DNA of 64,000 nt from NCBI GenBank assembly GCA_035578155.1, contig JAPWDM010000001.1, positions 169,233,498 to 169,297,497 on the forward strand, in the 5' to 3' direction. This DNA is from Brachynemurus nebulosus (lineage: Eukaryota; Arthropoda; Insecta; Neuroptera; Myrmeleontidae). Shown piece by piece: positions 23,650 through 33,677 of the stretch. The notes under the pieces were generated by a model. The model made no database searches, was not told the origin of the DNA, and was given only the letters and a program-made list of their open reading frames with translations. Numbering within the stretch: the stretch's first letter is position 1; each line of letters opens with the position of its first letter. A program made the position numbers and the translations under genes.

Positions 23650-25001
23650 AGGTACCTAAGGCATTTAAGGCCCAGCGGGTAATAAGGCCCATTAGCTATA
23701 TTTCTTACCAAAAAAAGTTCTCTAACTTATCAACAAGTTTAAAATGAACTTTCAATCATTTCAAAACCAGATACAAAAGTTGAGCTTCTCAGAGTAACAA
23801 ACTCATGTCATATTTTAACAAACAAATTTGGAGGTTACATTTTCGTTCGTTGATATAAAAATTGTGCACATTGTGAGTGTTATATTAATGATTTTTGAAA
23901 GGTAGATTTCTTTCAAATTGTTATCAAAATTGCGAAAAATTAATATTCTTTAAGTTTTACATCAATTAATTTAGTTTATTTCTAAAGTATTTATATAAAA
24001 TGTATATAAGCATAAATATTGACATGTTGATAATAAGGCCCATGCAAATTTTGTTTGGGCTTTATTACCAACACAATTAAAATCAAACACTACAAAGTCA
24101 AATCAATTAAAACAGGTCTGAAGTCATTAACAAATGAAGCAAAATTAGACGCACAACCTTAAATTACTATAGTTACTCTAATATAAAAATAACAAAAAGG
24201 AAAAAAGACAAAAAACTAAGTACATTTAATTTTGATTTATTTGTTGCATTTGTTTAATGATGCCAGATCAGTTTTAGTTGGTTTGGTCGAATTTTTATTT
24301 TTATTCCTTAGTGTTTGGAAGTATGGCTGATAAAAAGAAGAGAGCGTTGTGGTCTGAGGAAGCACTGGCATCAGCCTTAAGCTATGTCACTCGACATGCC
24401 AATCAAAGAGAGGTTGCAAGGAGGTTCAGAATTCTAAGAAGAACTCTTAGATTTAATATTTATTTATTTCGACTTAATATATTCAAACACCTAGTACTTG
24501 ACTTATGCGAAAAATATGATAAAAAAATTAAAAATTAAAAATAATGACTTATGTAATTTTTTTTATTGTTGTTTTCAATTAGAGTCACGCAGTCAAGCGG
24601 GATTCAAGGATTTTCGAAACTTTTTTGAACGTGTAAAAATAACAAAATATTTTGATATATAAGTTCAAGTTATTCTTAAAGTATTTTCAAGTTCAGGTTA
24701 TTCTTAAAGTAATTAAAATCCCCGAATTAATTTAAAACAAAAAATAATAAATGTACTATTTCAGGCAGTTGTAATAGGTGGGCCTTATTTTCTACACCAG
24801 TCGGAAATAAGGCCCAATTGCAGACACTTTTTAGAATCAAATTTTTGACTTGTATAATTACAAATTCATTAATTTTTTTAGAAATTTTTATCAATAAATA
24901 AGTAATTTTTTATAATTAAATACTATATTTTTGATATTTTATAAGATATATAAATAATAAGCATATTTTGCTTAGGTGGGCCTTAATTGCCTTAGGTACC
25001 T
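23650..25001 (+). mobile_element. Pogo-like DNA transposon, internally deleted, 1352 bp
   Basis: Bounded by inverted repeats beginning AGGTACCTAAGGCA and TA target duplications (23648-23649, 25002-25003). The empty site is preserved in the neighbouring duplicate. It carries an HTH_psq coding segment (24323-24457), the DNA-binding domain of pogo/Tigger/jerky-type transposases, but no DDE catalytic region is recognisable, so it is non-autonomous. Copies of the word TAAGGCCCA or its complement occur near both ends and inside (about 23665, 23682, 24033, 24779, 24807, 24977), with a degenerate one at 24057. Such repeated sites are plausible transposase-binding sites. The element is younger than the tandem duplication it interrupts. 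Confidence 0.85.
24323..24538 (+). pseudogene. Transposase remnant with N-terminal HTH_psq domain
   Basis: From the internal Met at 24323 the frame reads MADKKKRALWSEEALASAL, then a helix-turn-helix with the REVARRF...RRTLR pattern. This fits the psq-type HTH consensus (W-x-x-E-x-L-x-x-A-L, AARxFxIPxxTL) found in pogo/CENP-B/jerky proteins. Similarity stops near TLRFN (about 24457); the rest of the frame to 24538 is AT-rich and unrelated. The expected Pro of the IPxxTL motif is Leu here (ILRRTL). The remainder of the transposase is missing, either deleted or originally in a lost downstream exon. An upstream in-frame Met at 24278 is less likely as the start because the stretch between shows no family similarity. 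Confidence 0.75.
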
Positions 25002-25053
25002 TACTTATCACCAAAATATTTTATACATAATACCAAACATAAATATTATGTAT

Positions 25054-25059
25054 TTTATT
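25054..25059 (-). terminator. Polyadenylation signal AATAAA for the EcKL gene
   Basis: AATAAA on the minus strand begins about 21 nt past the TAA stop codon. It is the nearest canonical signal and would give a very short 3' UTR. The same hexamer is kept in the duplicated gene end at 23148-23153. AATAAA is common in AT-rich DNA, so use of this copy is inferred. Confidence 0.45.
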
Positions 25060-25079
25060 TAACAATAAATAATGTATTT

Positions 25080-26306
25080 TTAATTATTTACAATATATTT
25101 CAAAATATCTTTAAAAACATTTTCTACACGATCTCGAAATACATCGTCATTATTAAAGATATCCAAAATAAAATCATTCTTATCACCATAAACATATTCT
25201 TCAAATTGACTCGCATCTGCCATTCGATGATCAACATCCTCCGATCTAAAATATATTGTCATTGCATTAACTGCCGCATGTAATAGCGCCGGTTCCCGGA
25301 ATACTTCTAACGACTCCTCAAACTCTTTGCGCGGATATACTTTGTTTATATCTAAGGATTGATATCGCATTTCATCTGTCATCGTGTTATAATAAATGTT
25401 CAAGAGTTTTTCAAGATATTGTTCACGAAATTCAAAATCTGTTGTTAAATAAATTACACTCATTAGATCGTAGATTGGACTCACGTATCGACAAAACTGA
25501 AAGTCGACTAGCATACAATGAAGCCCTTGTTGAGCTTTTTTGAACATCATATTGTTACACCACAAATCACCGTGATTGATCACGTTGCGATATTTTGTGG
25601 ACGGTTCCATTCGTTCAGGCATGTTCATTAATTTCTGACGGACAATTTGCACATGTTCTGGCCGACAGATGGATAATTGTGACACAGCCGTTAAAAATCC
25701 TTCTGTATTACTGACTAACCATTTCTGTCGTGGATGCTCGTCACATTTATTGAAGCACGCCTCCCGAAGGATGTCGTCGTATCGATCGTTTATTTTGAAT
25801 TTATTCATTTCTTCCATAATCATTGAGCTCGCGTGGAACACGGCCAGTGTTTTGACCATTGAGATTGTTTCCTCCAAGGTGAAATATTGTCTCGCGTCCA
25901 GTGTAGAGTATCCAAGTAGAGTTAAATCTTGCATTATGATTGCCCGATTTTCGAAGATATAGTAGGTTTTTGGACACCATTGTTTCGTACTGAAGTGACT
26001 CAATTGGTTCAAAATTATTTCGATAAATTTAATCTCTTTGTCAAACACTCCAATTTCGTGCACATATTTTTCATGCGTTGCATGCGTTTCTGACGCTGTT
26101 GGTAGTATTTTTACAAAAAATGAATAATATTTAACACTTGAAGTTTTTTTATTTTTTGTGGTTATCTGAAGACTGTAATGTTCCCCGAGAAAACCTTTGG
26201 TATTTTCACTGACTCGTTTAATGTTTGCATTTTCAATTAATATATCGTCATCGTCAGAACAATTTTTGATTATTGTTTTACAAACTTCGTTTGAGAATTG
26301 AATCAT
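25080..26306 (-). CDS. EcKinase-like (CHK kinase-like, EcKL) protein, 408 aa, single exon
   Basis: Predicted cytosolic small-molecule kinase of the EcKinase/DUF1679 (CHK kinase-like) family. Known members include silkworm ecdysteroid 22-kinase, which phosphorylates the moulting hormone; others are proposed to act in detoxification by phosphorylation. Visible landmarks: glycine-rich stretch GFLGEHYSL (residues 38-46); likely ATP-binding Lys66 in FFVKILP; likely helix-C Glu91 in DKEIKFIE; MQDL (125-128); catalytic HGDLWCNN (245-252) with Asp247 and Asn252; metal-binding LVDFQ with Asp268; then SPIYDL (276-281). The length is about normal for the family (roughly 400 residues) and the frame is intact, with no signal peptide or membrane segment. 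The chosen Met is the first in frame, has A at -3 and lies about 22 nt after a good initiator. The substrate cannot be read from sequence. A truncated duplicate of its 3' end lies just downstream. The family call is firm; the ecdysteroid role is only a family-level possibility. Confidence 0.93.
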   Translation of the reverse strand: MIQFSNEVCKTIIKNCSDDDDILIENANIKRVSENTKGFLGEHYSLQITTKNKKTSSVKYYSFFVKILPTASETHATHEKYVHEIGVFDKEIKFIEIILNQLSHFSTKQWCPKTYYIFENRAIIMQDLTLLGYSTLDARQYFTLEETISMVKTLAVFHASSMIMEEMNKFKINDRYDDILREACFNKCDEHPRQKWLVSNTEGFLTAVSQLSICRPEHVQIVRQKLMNMPERMEPSTKYRNVINHGDLWCNNMMFKKAQQGLHCMLVDFQFCRYVSPIYDLMSVIYLTTDFEFREQYLEKLLNIYYNTMTDEMRYQSLDINKVYPRKEFEESLEVFREPALLHAAVNAMTIYFRSEDVDHRMADASQFEEYVYGDKNDFILDIFNNDDVFRDRVENVFKDILKYIVNN

Positions 26307-26324
26307 TTTTACCGCAACTGTTGG

Positions 26325-26360
26325 AACTGATTTATGATTTAAATTATATTGTTATTTATA
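26325..26360 (-). promoter_or_regulatory. Core promoter of the EcKL gene (TATA box + initiator)
   Basis: On the minus strand TATAAATA occupies 26360-26353 and TCAGTT lies at about 26330-26325. The distance from the first T of the TATA box to the initiator A (26328) is about 32 nt, the usual arthropod TATA/Inr spacing. This predicts a very short 5' leader of about 22 nt. Both motifs are seen directly; their use is inferred, and short AT-rich motifs can occur by chance in such DNA. Confidence 0.6.
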
Positions 26361-26656
26361 AGAGAATTCGGATAGTTCGTAGACTTACGTCATGGAAGAA
26401 TAGACAGATTTTTTATTATTTTAAATATTATAATCTTTTTCAAAAATGAAAAGTTAAATATTTAAATGGTGCGTTAAGTAAATTAAATATTTATAATGCA
26501 GACCTGGTGACTGTTAAGAACAATTTTTTTGGCGGTTAAGATTGAAATGTTTTTAGTGAGATAAAGTTTTAGCGCGTGTGATTAGAATAATTGATAAAAA
26601 TTTACATTTGACAAACTTGTCATTTTATTTAAGCATAGAGCACTAGAGATAAAATA
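26361..26656. other. Upstream region of the EcKL gene, nothing further recognised
   Basis: AT-rich, about 300 bp between the core promoter and the next repeat. Confidence 0.4.
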
Positions 26657-26960
26657 CCTATCTCTATACTACTGGAACCAGTGTAACCAGTTGAGATAGA
26701 AAATATGTTGTATACGTGCACGGTGTTTACTTTGTATTTGTGCGGTAAACTCTGTTAGTGTGAGTGATCGGGGGTGGTGATAGCCGTCACGTGACCCTGG
26801 TTCGCATACATATGTGTGATACCACAACGCTACTTGTGCGGGTTTTACAATGCTAACAACAATCAAATCCATTGTTGTTTGACTGATCTACACTCAGCGA
26901 CGGGTACTGAGCAAGTGACTACTAAGCAGCCTAAGATGCACATAAATGCCCATAAGTGAT
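26657..26960 (+). repeat. Dispersed ~300-bp repeat, copy 1
   Basis: Matches 47585-47890 in the same orientation. Shared words: CTCTATACTACTGGAACCAG, ACGTGCAC, TTTACTTTGTATTTG, GTATGATACCACAACGC-like stretches, ACAACAATCAAATC, GATCTACACTCA and AGTGACTACTAAG. It contains a short palindrome ACTGGAACCAGT. The two copies differ at many sites. SINE-like in size, but I could not place Pol III boxes with confidence. Confidence 0.7.
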
Positions 26961-28670
26961 TGCAGAAAAGAGATAGTTGTATTCGTTCTATTTGTTCTAT
27001 GTATTTAAGCATGTTTCTGTTGTTGACTAAAATATTTTGGAGACTGCGGGGGAAAATTTTTTACAATAAAAAATAGTTTGTTGAAAGCCAAGTATATTGT
27101 GTGTACCTACCTGTGTCCTAGTTAATGTTTCTCCCGCCTGGGGAAATTACATGATTCACTTTTATAGCTCGTTCTCATAGAAGTGGTAAAAAGTAAACAT
27201 AACGTAGCTATAGCGTCTGTTCCTATTTGAATTAGGACCGTACAAATAAATTTTGGTATAAAACGTAAAGTATTCATTACAATCGAACTACAGTGTAATG
27301 AATTCCAGGAGATTTTAAAAATAATTAATTGTTTCATCGAATATAGGTTGTTGCAATATATTGGGTGGGTATTTTCTGGGTAGTATTGCAGAAATCTATT
27401 GAAAATATTTAGAAAACCAATTAACAATATTATTGTGTAGTTTTCTAAACAGAATTTAGTTTATATTTTTTATCTTGCTTTATATTTTTATTTACATTTT
27501 TTATCTTCCTTTTAGAGTAGAAAACGTACTAAACAATTCATTCTTCAAAACTTTTAATGTCATGGTGTCTCTATTAGTACTATCTTTATTAATAAAGAAG
27601 AGAAAATATATAAAACTAAAGCTGGACGAAGATAAGAGTGTCTTCTCTGACACTGAGGAGATCCTAAAATTGTTATAAATTTACGTTTTTAATACGTAAT
27701 TCGTAAGGTAGAAATGTATTTTACACTGAATGTTGTGTACAGTTCAAGGGGATTTTTAAAAATTCGTTACCTTGAGGAATTCGTTATATTGAAGTTCAAG
27801 TGTAGTTTCGGTAAATCTTCATATCTGCTACAAAGAAAAAATTCAATTATTTTGCGAAATTTATTTTGTATTGTTAATTTACGTCAAAGATAAAGAATCC
27901 GATTACGCACAAGAGAAATTTACAACTATAAAAAAAAATGAATGATTAAAATGTTAAAAAAAATCAGAATTATATAAAGACATTTTTAATGTCACAGTTT
28001 GTATTTCTTGAACCTTAGTACATCAAACATCTTTAAAATATATAAAATTATAAAATGTTTTACCTCATATTTAAATTATTTTTTAAAATTATATGTGTAA
28101 ATAGTATTAACTTTAATACACTAAATATCTCTTAAAGAATACTTTTAAGGTCAAAATTTATGACCAAATAAATCAAAATGTTACTAATTAGAATAAATAA
28201 AAATAAGAGTTGTGTAATTAAGATTATTTGGATTAAAAATATTTGCATACACTATCGTTTATGCAAATAGTAAATTATTTATATTTGTTTTATTATTGTT
28301 TACTGAAACAAATTAATTTTATTATTATAATATTTGTTCTTTAGTATTTTACATAACGTAAAAGCCCCCATACCGGAACGCGATCCAATACTGGAACAGT
28401 TTTGACATTTAGATATTAATGAAGTTATTTCTGAATGAAACGTCTGATAACAAAAATTATTATTAATAGAATGATTGTTATTCAATTTAAATTCACCTTG
28501 CATTTAATATTTCCTTACTTAATTAAAGAAATACATATATATTAAATAGTTTTTGCTGAATGTGTCTCTTTTGCGTTTGATCAATGCTTATTTATAGAAA
28601 CACATGCCTTATAAATTTTAACATTTTCCAGTTAATTTTCGAAGTTAGCGCAATAAAACTATACAAATAA
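26961..28670. other. AT-rich intergenic DNA, nothing recognised
   Basis: Open frames here (for example 27475-27678, ending DEDKSVFSDTEEILKLL) have no family similarity that I recognise. The end of that frame is unusually hydrophilic and acidic for AT-rich noise, so a small exon cannot be excluded. Confidence 0.35.
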
Positions 28671-28798
28671 TTTTTAGTCGAATTTTCTCCGAAAAATTAG
28701 ACTTATACAGTCTATACGATAAGAGCTGCGAGAGGCGAGACCAGGGGCGCTATCCGTTTTCGGACCCGTAGAACACGATTATGTAAAAAAAAAAGATG

Positions 28799-28841
<43 letters not shown>

Positions 28842-30343
28842 CCCGCAACCTTTTAATATGTGTAGGGCCCCCCTATGGAAGTTAAGAGATGAAATGTGGT
28901 AAGTGGGGCTTATTCCGATGCACAACAATACTATCAAAGTGGGGTCAAATTTTGGGCAAATTTTTTTTCGGACCCGACCTTTAAGGGGGTGGTGGGGGGC
29001 GGAAAAGCAATAAAACTTTTCCAAACCGGTTTTAAATAATGTTTCGGTCAATTATCTACAACATATCCAAAATTCAGCTTCCTAGGATGATATGGTGGGA
29101 GTACAGGGGGGAAAAACGATTTTCGCTGGATCTAACAGGCCCCCAGCCCCCCAGAATTAACGTAGAGGGTTGAAATTTGGTGTGTTGATAAAGTTCGTAC
29201 CTAGGTTGTGCTTTTTGGAGGTTTTAATATTTTACCCCCACCCCCCTCATTTTTAAGCTACAATTTCATGCATTTTCGACGTTTTCGAAGTTTGTACCAC
29301 TCGCACAGGTCACCCGAATAAACCTAGAGGGCTGAAATTTTGTATTCGGATTGAGTTAGTATCAAGGGGGTGCCTTTTGGGGGTCTCGACTTTTAACCCC
29401 TACCCCCACCATTTTTATACCCAAAAGAACATGATTTTTCTTGTTTTTTAACAGTTTCGTTCGGGTCAAAATCTCCCCAAATAAACCTAGAGGGCTGAAA
29501 TTTGGTGTACAGGTTAAGCTAATAGCCAGACACTGTTTTTTGGAGGTTTCAACTTTTAACCCTTACCCCCACGATTTTTACGCCAATATTTCCTTAATTT
29601 TTTTGCTTGTTTTCTAACATGTCTAGAGACTCCATAAGGAAACCTAGAGGGCTGAAATTTTGTATGTGTATTCAGTTAGTATCCAGCTAGTACCTTGTAG
29701 GGAGTCCGCATCACTTTTCCCCCCACTTCTCCCATTTTTACATCGGAATTGAATGCTATTGTTAAATGTGTTTTAAAAGCATTATGTTTATTCTAAATAC
29801 AAGTAGGCGAATAGTAATTTTAAAAAATTTAAAAAAAAGTGAACTTACTTTTATGACAAATGAAATACATACATATTAAGTAATTTAAAAATGTTATTAA
29901 AGTCACTGTTTATTTATAAATTAGGAATTTTGGATTTTTAGTATTTATAAAATAGAAATTTTGGATTTTTTTGGAAAGAAAAAATATCTTTATAAAGGCC
30001 TTCTAGTTTACTATTTAAGGTCCTTTTTTAATTTTTAAAACTAAAACATAAAGGCAATTAGCGGATAAACATGGGCAGGAATGTCCTCGTACGAATTGTG
30101 TTGGCTTTTTTCCGCTACCTGTTTTCGGCACAAAATTGAAATTTACTGAGATACAGCCCTTAAATACTTAAAACCTTTTTTTAAAGCCTCGATCAGCCGA
30201 ACACTCATCACCAGTTTTGAAACCAACAAAATGACAATTCGGTTGTAGACTTTCAATCACATTTCGCTTGTAGACATTCAATACCGAAGATGAAGGGGAA
30301 AATTCGACTACCGTGATGGGGCCCCGCTGCTCACGGCGTTTTT
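28671..30343 (-). mobile_element. 1.67-kb repeat element, inverted copy A
   Basis: Reverse complement of 58141-59850 along nearly its whole length, with few differences; the main length difference is in an (AT)n tract. Imperfect inverted repeats TTTAGTCGAATTTTCTCC (about 28673-28690) and GGGGAAAATTCGACTA (30295-30310) lie near the ends. An extra ~33 bp rich in G/C (about 30311-30343) lies outside the second one. A segment with GGGCTGAAATTT recurs about every 160 bp (29168, 29330, 29490, 29650). No transposase. An open frame with MTETLFKTGLEKF... occurs in both copies but looks like a by-product. Confidence 0.85.
28803..28839. repeat. (AT)n microsatellite inside the 1.7-kb element
   Basis: About 18 AT units. 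The other copy of the element has about twice as many (59649-59718), so the tract belongs to the element and varies in length. Confidence 0.95.
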
Positions 30344-30401
30344 ATTAGTACAGTTAAGAGATTATAAGAGCTAAATCACCTTTTTATTTGGTTTAAATAT
30401 A

Positions 30402-30483
<82 letters not shown>

Positions 30484-31002
30484 ATTTCTATTCAGTACAG
30501 ATATAACCTTTGTATGTAACTTAAATCATGTACGTAAAATAACTAAAAATTTATATTATAAATAGTTTTAATTTCTTTTTGAGTCTAAAATATTAAACTT
30601 ACTGCCTTAAAATCGTGAAATTTTTAACATTTTTTTTTATTTCGGAGCGTATCAATTGGTAAATAAAAAAATATTGATTTGAAATTGCAAAATATTATTA
30701 ATAATGAAAAATTGTCGCCATTTTGACAAATTAGATTTCGAACTGAAATAAAATAAAATAACCACTGTCGTTTTTTACAAAATACATAGATGGCGAAACA
30801 ATATTTGTACAAAATACAGTATTTTGATCGTTTATTTCATCGAATATTTAAACCATTCTGTGTTTCCTACTTTGACATTCTATGTATTACTAGATGTCAC
30901 TCTATGTTATATATTCCACGCGTGTTTCTTTAAGCATTCCGAACTATTGATGTAAATGAATTCCGATATGGGTGCTTGCATTTTGTGAAAGAAGAACATT
31001 AA
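30344..31002. other. AT-rich spacer with a microsatellite
   Basis: Contains an (AT)n(TG)n tract at about 30414-30484. No supported gene. Confidence 0.5.
30414..30484. repeat. (AT)n(TG)n microsatellite
   Basis: Uninterrupted AT dinucleotides passing into about eight TG units. Confidence 0.95.
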
Positions 31003-31218
31003 CACTATGAGGCCCGAGCACTTTCATAGTAAACTTCCCCGGAAGCCGGTAATATTTAAAAAAAAAAAAAAAACAAAAACATAAAATGATTTAAACACTG
31101 AATAGATTCAACACAGTTCAACATGTATGTGTAAAACTGTAAACATACGTACATACTACATATGCACTGACATTCAAATCAATTTTATTTAAAAACATAA
31201 ATTATATTTTTTATGTAT

Positions 31219-31334
31219 TAGCGAATTTCCAGAAATTCAGCTATTCCAGTAGGTCTCATGACACGACTTGAGCCCGGGAATATGGCAGAAATTTGTTTTG
31301 AGGTCCCTAGAAACCAAAAATAATATTCACTAAA

Positions 31335-31428
<94 letters not shown>

Positions 31429-31600
31429 TTATGTATCAGCACGATAACTCTCGAACGAAATGTCCTAGGTTTACCAAATTTGGTGAGAACGTTGGAAATC
31501 TAAAAATCTTGGATGAGTTCTTCAGCCAGACACGTCGGATGCCAGGAACATGGTTTTTGTTCTTGCAAAAAATTAGTTTTTTGCCAAAATTTGCTATAAT
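31219..31600 (+). repeat. (AT)n-centred dispersed repeat, copy 1
   Basis: Starts TAGCGAATTTCCAGAAATTC, then GACTTGAGCCCGGGAATATG, TTGAGGTCCCTAGAAACC and TATTCACTA. A long (AT)n follows (31339-31420), then GCACGATAACTCTCGAACGA, AATGTCCTAG, GATGCCAGGAACATGG and TTTTGTTCTTG. The same order recurs at 31964-32330, and the left half again at 41403-41506. The family is not identified. The open frame from 31419 across the right half is not recognised. Confidence 0.75.
31339..31420. repeat. (AT)n microsatellite, ~41 units
   Basis: Uninterrupted dinucleotide tract at the centre of the dispersed repeat. Confidence 0.95.
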
Positions 31601-31779
31601 TTAAAAGTTTTTGCCACATTTTTATACACCATTGCAAAGACGGAAAAAAATCACATAAAAAAGGTTTTTGAACTATTATTGTAGGTTATCTAGTTTTTGA
31701 GAAAATAAGCAAATAAGAAAATCCTCTACCGGGGCGGTTCTAGAAGCCTCCGGCGGTGGGTGGAGTAATGTGAACGAAA

Positions 31780-31930
31780 ATTTTTTCTAATCTAACTGAA
31801 CTAACGGAACTTGATCTAACCTAACCGAACCTAAGAAAATTTGGTCTCAAACCTAACCAAACCTAAGGAAATTTTTTGTAACGTAACCGAACCCAACAAA
31901 ATTTTTTCTAAACTAACTGAACCTTATTGT
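31780..31930. repeat. Degenerate CTAACC(G/A)AACCTAA tandem words
   Basis: CTAACCTAACCGAACCTAAG, AACCTAACCAAACCTAAGG and GTAACCGAACCCAAC recur with AAATTTTTT spacers at about 35-40 bp. This lies between the two (AT)n-centred repeats. It is not a telomeric TTAGG array because the words are mixed and widely spaced. Confidence 0.6.
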
Positions 31931-31963
31931 TCTATAATTTATATAAACTGAATTTATTATTAG

Positions 31964-32075
31964 CGAATTTCCAGAATGGAATTCAGTTATTACAGGCACT
32001 GTCATGACGCGACTTTAGTCCGGGACTATGGTAGAAATATATTTTGAGGTCCCTAGAAACCGAAAATAATATTCA

Positions 32076-32164
<89 letters not shown>

Positions 32165-32345
32165 CCGCACGATAACTCTCGAACGAAATGTCCTAGCTTT
32201 ACGAAATTTAGTGAAAATATTGGAAATCCCAAACCGTTGGACAAGTTCGTTAGCTAGAACATGTCCGATGCCAGGAACATGGTTTTTGTTCTTGAAAAAA
32301 ATTGTTTTTTTGCCAAAATTTCCACTTATTCAAGAATTTTTGTGA
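31964..32345 (+). repeat. (AT)n-centred dispersed repeat, copy 2
   Basis: Tandem partner of 31219-31600, about 745 bp downstream in the same orientation. It reads TAGCGAATTTCCAGAATGGA, then GTCATGACGCGACTTTAGTC and TTGAGGTCCCTAGAAACC, then (AT)n (32079-32148) and (GT)n, then GCACGATAACTCTCGAACGA. Substitutions are scattered, so the copies are not brand new. Confidence 0.75.
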
Positions 32346-32388
32346 AATTTTTTTACACTATTTAAAAGAGGAGAAAAGATTACATAAA

Positions 32389-32540
32389 TACCCCTGTCGC
32401 AGCATCCTGCATAACATAGCGAATTTCCATTTACAAAAGTACGTTTTTCTCGGAAACTAGTTGATATAGAGTAATTGTAAATAAAACGTACTTTGTAAAT
32501 GGAAATTCGCTATGTTATGCAGGATGCTGCGACAGGGGTA
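32389..32540. repeat. Near-perfect hairpin, ~57-bp arms and ~35-bp loop
   Basis: TACCCCTGTCGCAGCATCCT at the left and its complement ending at 32540 frame arms that also include ATAACATAGCGAATTTCCAT. Arms 32389-32447 and about 32483-32540 pair almost without mismatch. It is either a small MITE or an inverted duplication. No target duplication could be fixed. Confidence 0.85.
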
Positions 32541-32779
32541 TTTTTTGTTTATCTTAAAATTTTTTATACATAGAAAGCATAGAAACCAAAAGAGTAGTTT
32601 TTGTTGGTATGTATTTATGTACATATTATGTGAGTAGGAACACATCCGTGTGATGAATGATGGTAAACATCGCACACATAATGCGTAACCAACTAATCAA
32701 TTAATCATTGATCGCGGTCGGCCTCTGGGGATGTTTTGTTTGGTTTCGGATGCCGAAGCCGTGGGACTGAAAGTGTTAA

Positions 32780-33677
32780 TAATTAAAAATTGTTGTATTT
32801 GTTAGAAAACATATTTATTGGATTAAAAAAAAACTTGGTTTCATGCTTATTAAGAAAAAAAATGGGTGTTTAATTTATGTATTAATTTTTATAAGCCAGT
32901 TTAATGACTAATATTAAAATAATACATAGTGTTAAGGTAGTATTTTAGTCTAGAATTTTGAAAAAATCGATTTTTTTTATTTTCTAAAAGTATCGATTTT
33001 TAAAATATGACCCTAAAAGAAATTTAAAAATTTTGAAAGTTTACTATTTTAATACGGTATATAATGAGTGTTTTGTTCAACAGGAATAGAACAAAATAAT
33101 TTTTCTACTCCTGTTGAAGAACACATTCATTGTATATTCATTAGTTCTTGAGAAAGTTAGATATTATTCAAAGATGTAGAGGAATGGCCATTACCTATTT
33201 AATCCCTTTAGACCAATGACATCATCATATTAACCATTATTAAACGGACTTGCAGTTGTTTTATGAATAATATAATATCTATCAAATTTTAATTTCATAT
33301 ATGTTGTGTAGTAACGTGTAAGTAAACAAAGCCATTAATATTTTATTTTTATTGTTTCCATAGATACATATACAAAAATCTAATGAAATTAGAGGTCAAT
33401 TGAAAATTATATTCTTTTAATTTAAATTTTATACTTAAGTTTATTTAAATTAAAATGGGAAAAAGTCGTAAAAAAAGTATAGTATTCTACTCGCTTGTAA
33501 TAGCTATTACTGACTCAGATAAATTACGATACTCGCCTCGTAAATTCAACTCGCAGTTTCATATTCGTGAGTAATAGCTATCATTACCCGCTCATTGAAT
33601 AATATATTATTGAACTATATTTAGTGAAACAAAACACAAACATCCAAAAGTATTATTTTTAAAAATAATAAAAAAAA
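32780..33677. other. AT-rich DNA with one inverted repeat
   Basis: GTAATAGCTATTACTGACTC (about 33497) faces GAGTAATAGCTATCATTAC (about 33570), giving an imperfect inverted pair ~75 bp apart. No gene. Confidence 0.45.

Larger units (their letters stand above)
31003..32775. mobile_element. piggyBac-like MITE, copy 2, expanded by nested repeats (1773 bp)
   Basis: Flanked by TTAA at 30999-31002 and 32776-32779. Left terminus CACTATGAGGCCCGAGCACT; right terminus (minus strand) CACTTTCAGTCCCACGGCTT. Both match copy 1 at 19397-20038. The first ~160 bp and last ~80 bp are shared with copy 1. The extra ~1.1 kb holds two copies of an (AT)n-centred repeat and a hairpin. No transposase. Confidence 0.8.

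Noticed and set aside
25669..25962. 97-codon plus-strand frame inside the kinase gene
   Set aside because: It lies antisense within a clearly conserved kinase reading frame and has no motif of its own.
31218..31442. Open frames reading IYIYIYIY
   Set aside because: Translations of (AT)n microsatellites. The same applies near 28779, 32053 and 59436.
31780..31930. CTAACC words as a degenerate telomeric array
   Set aside because: The words are mixed (CTAACCG, CTAACCA, CGAACC) and spaced by AT-rich sequence, so this is not an interstitial telomere.
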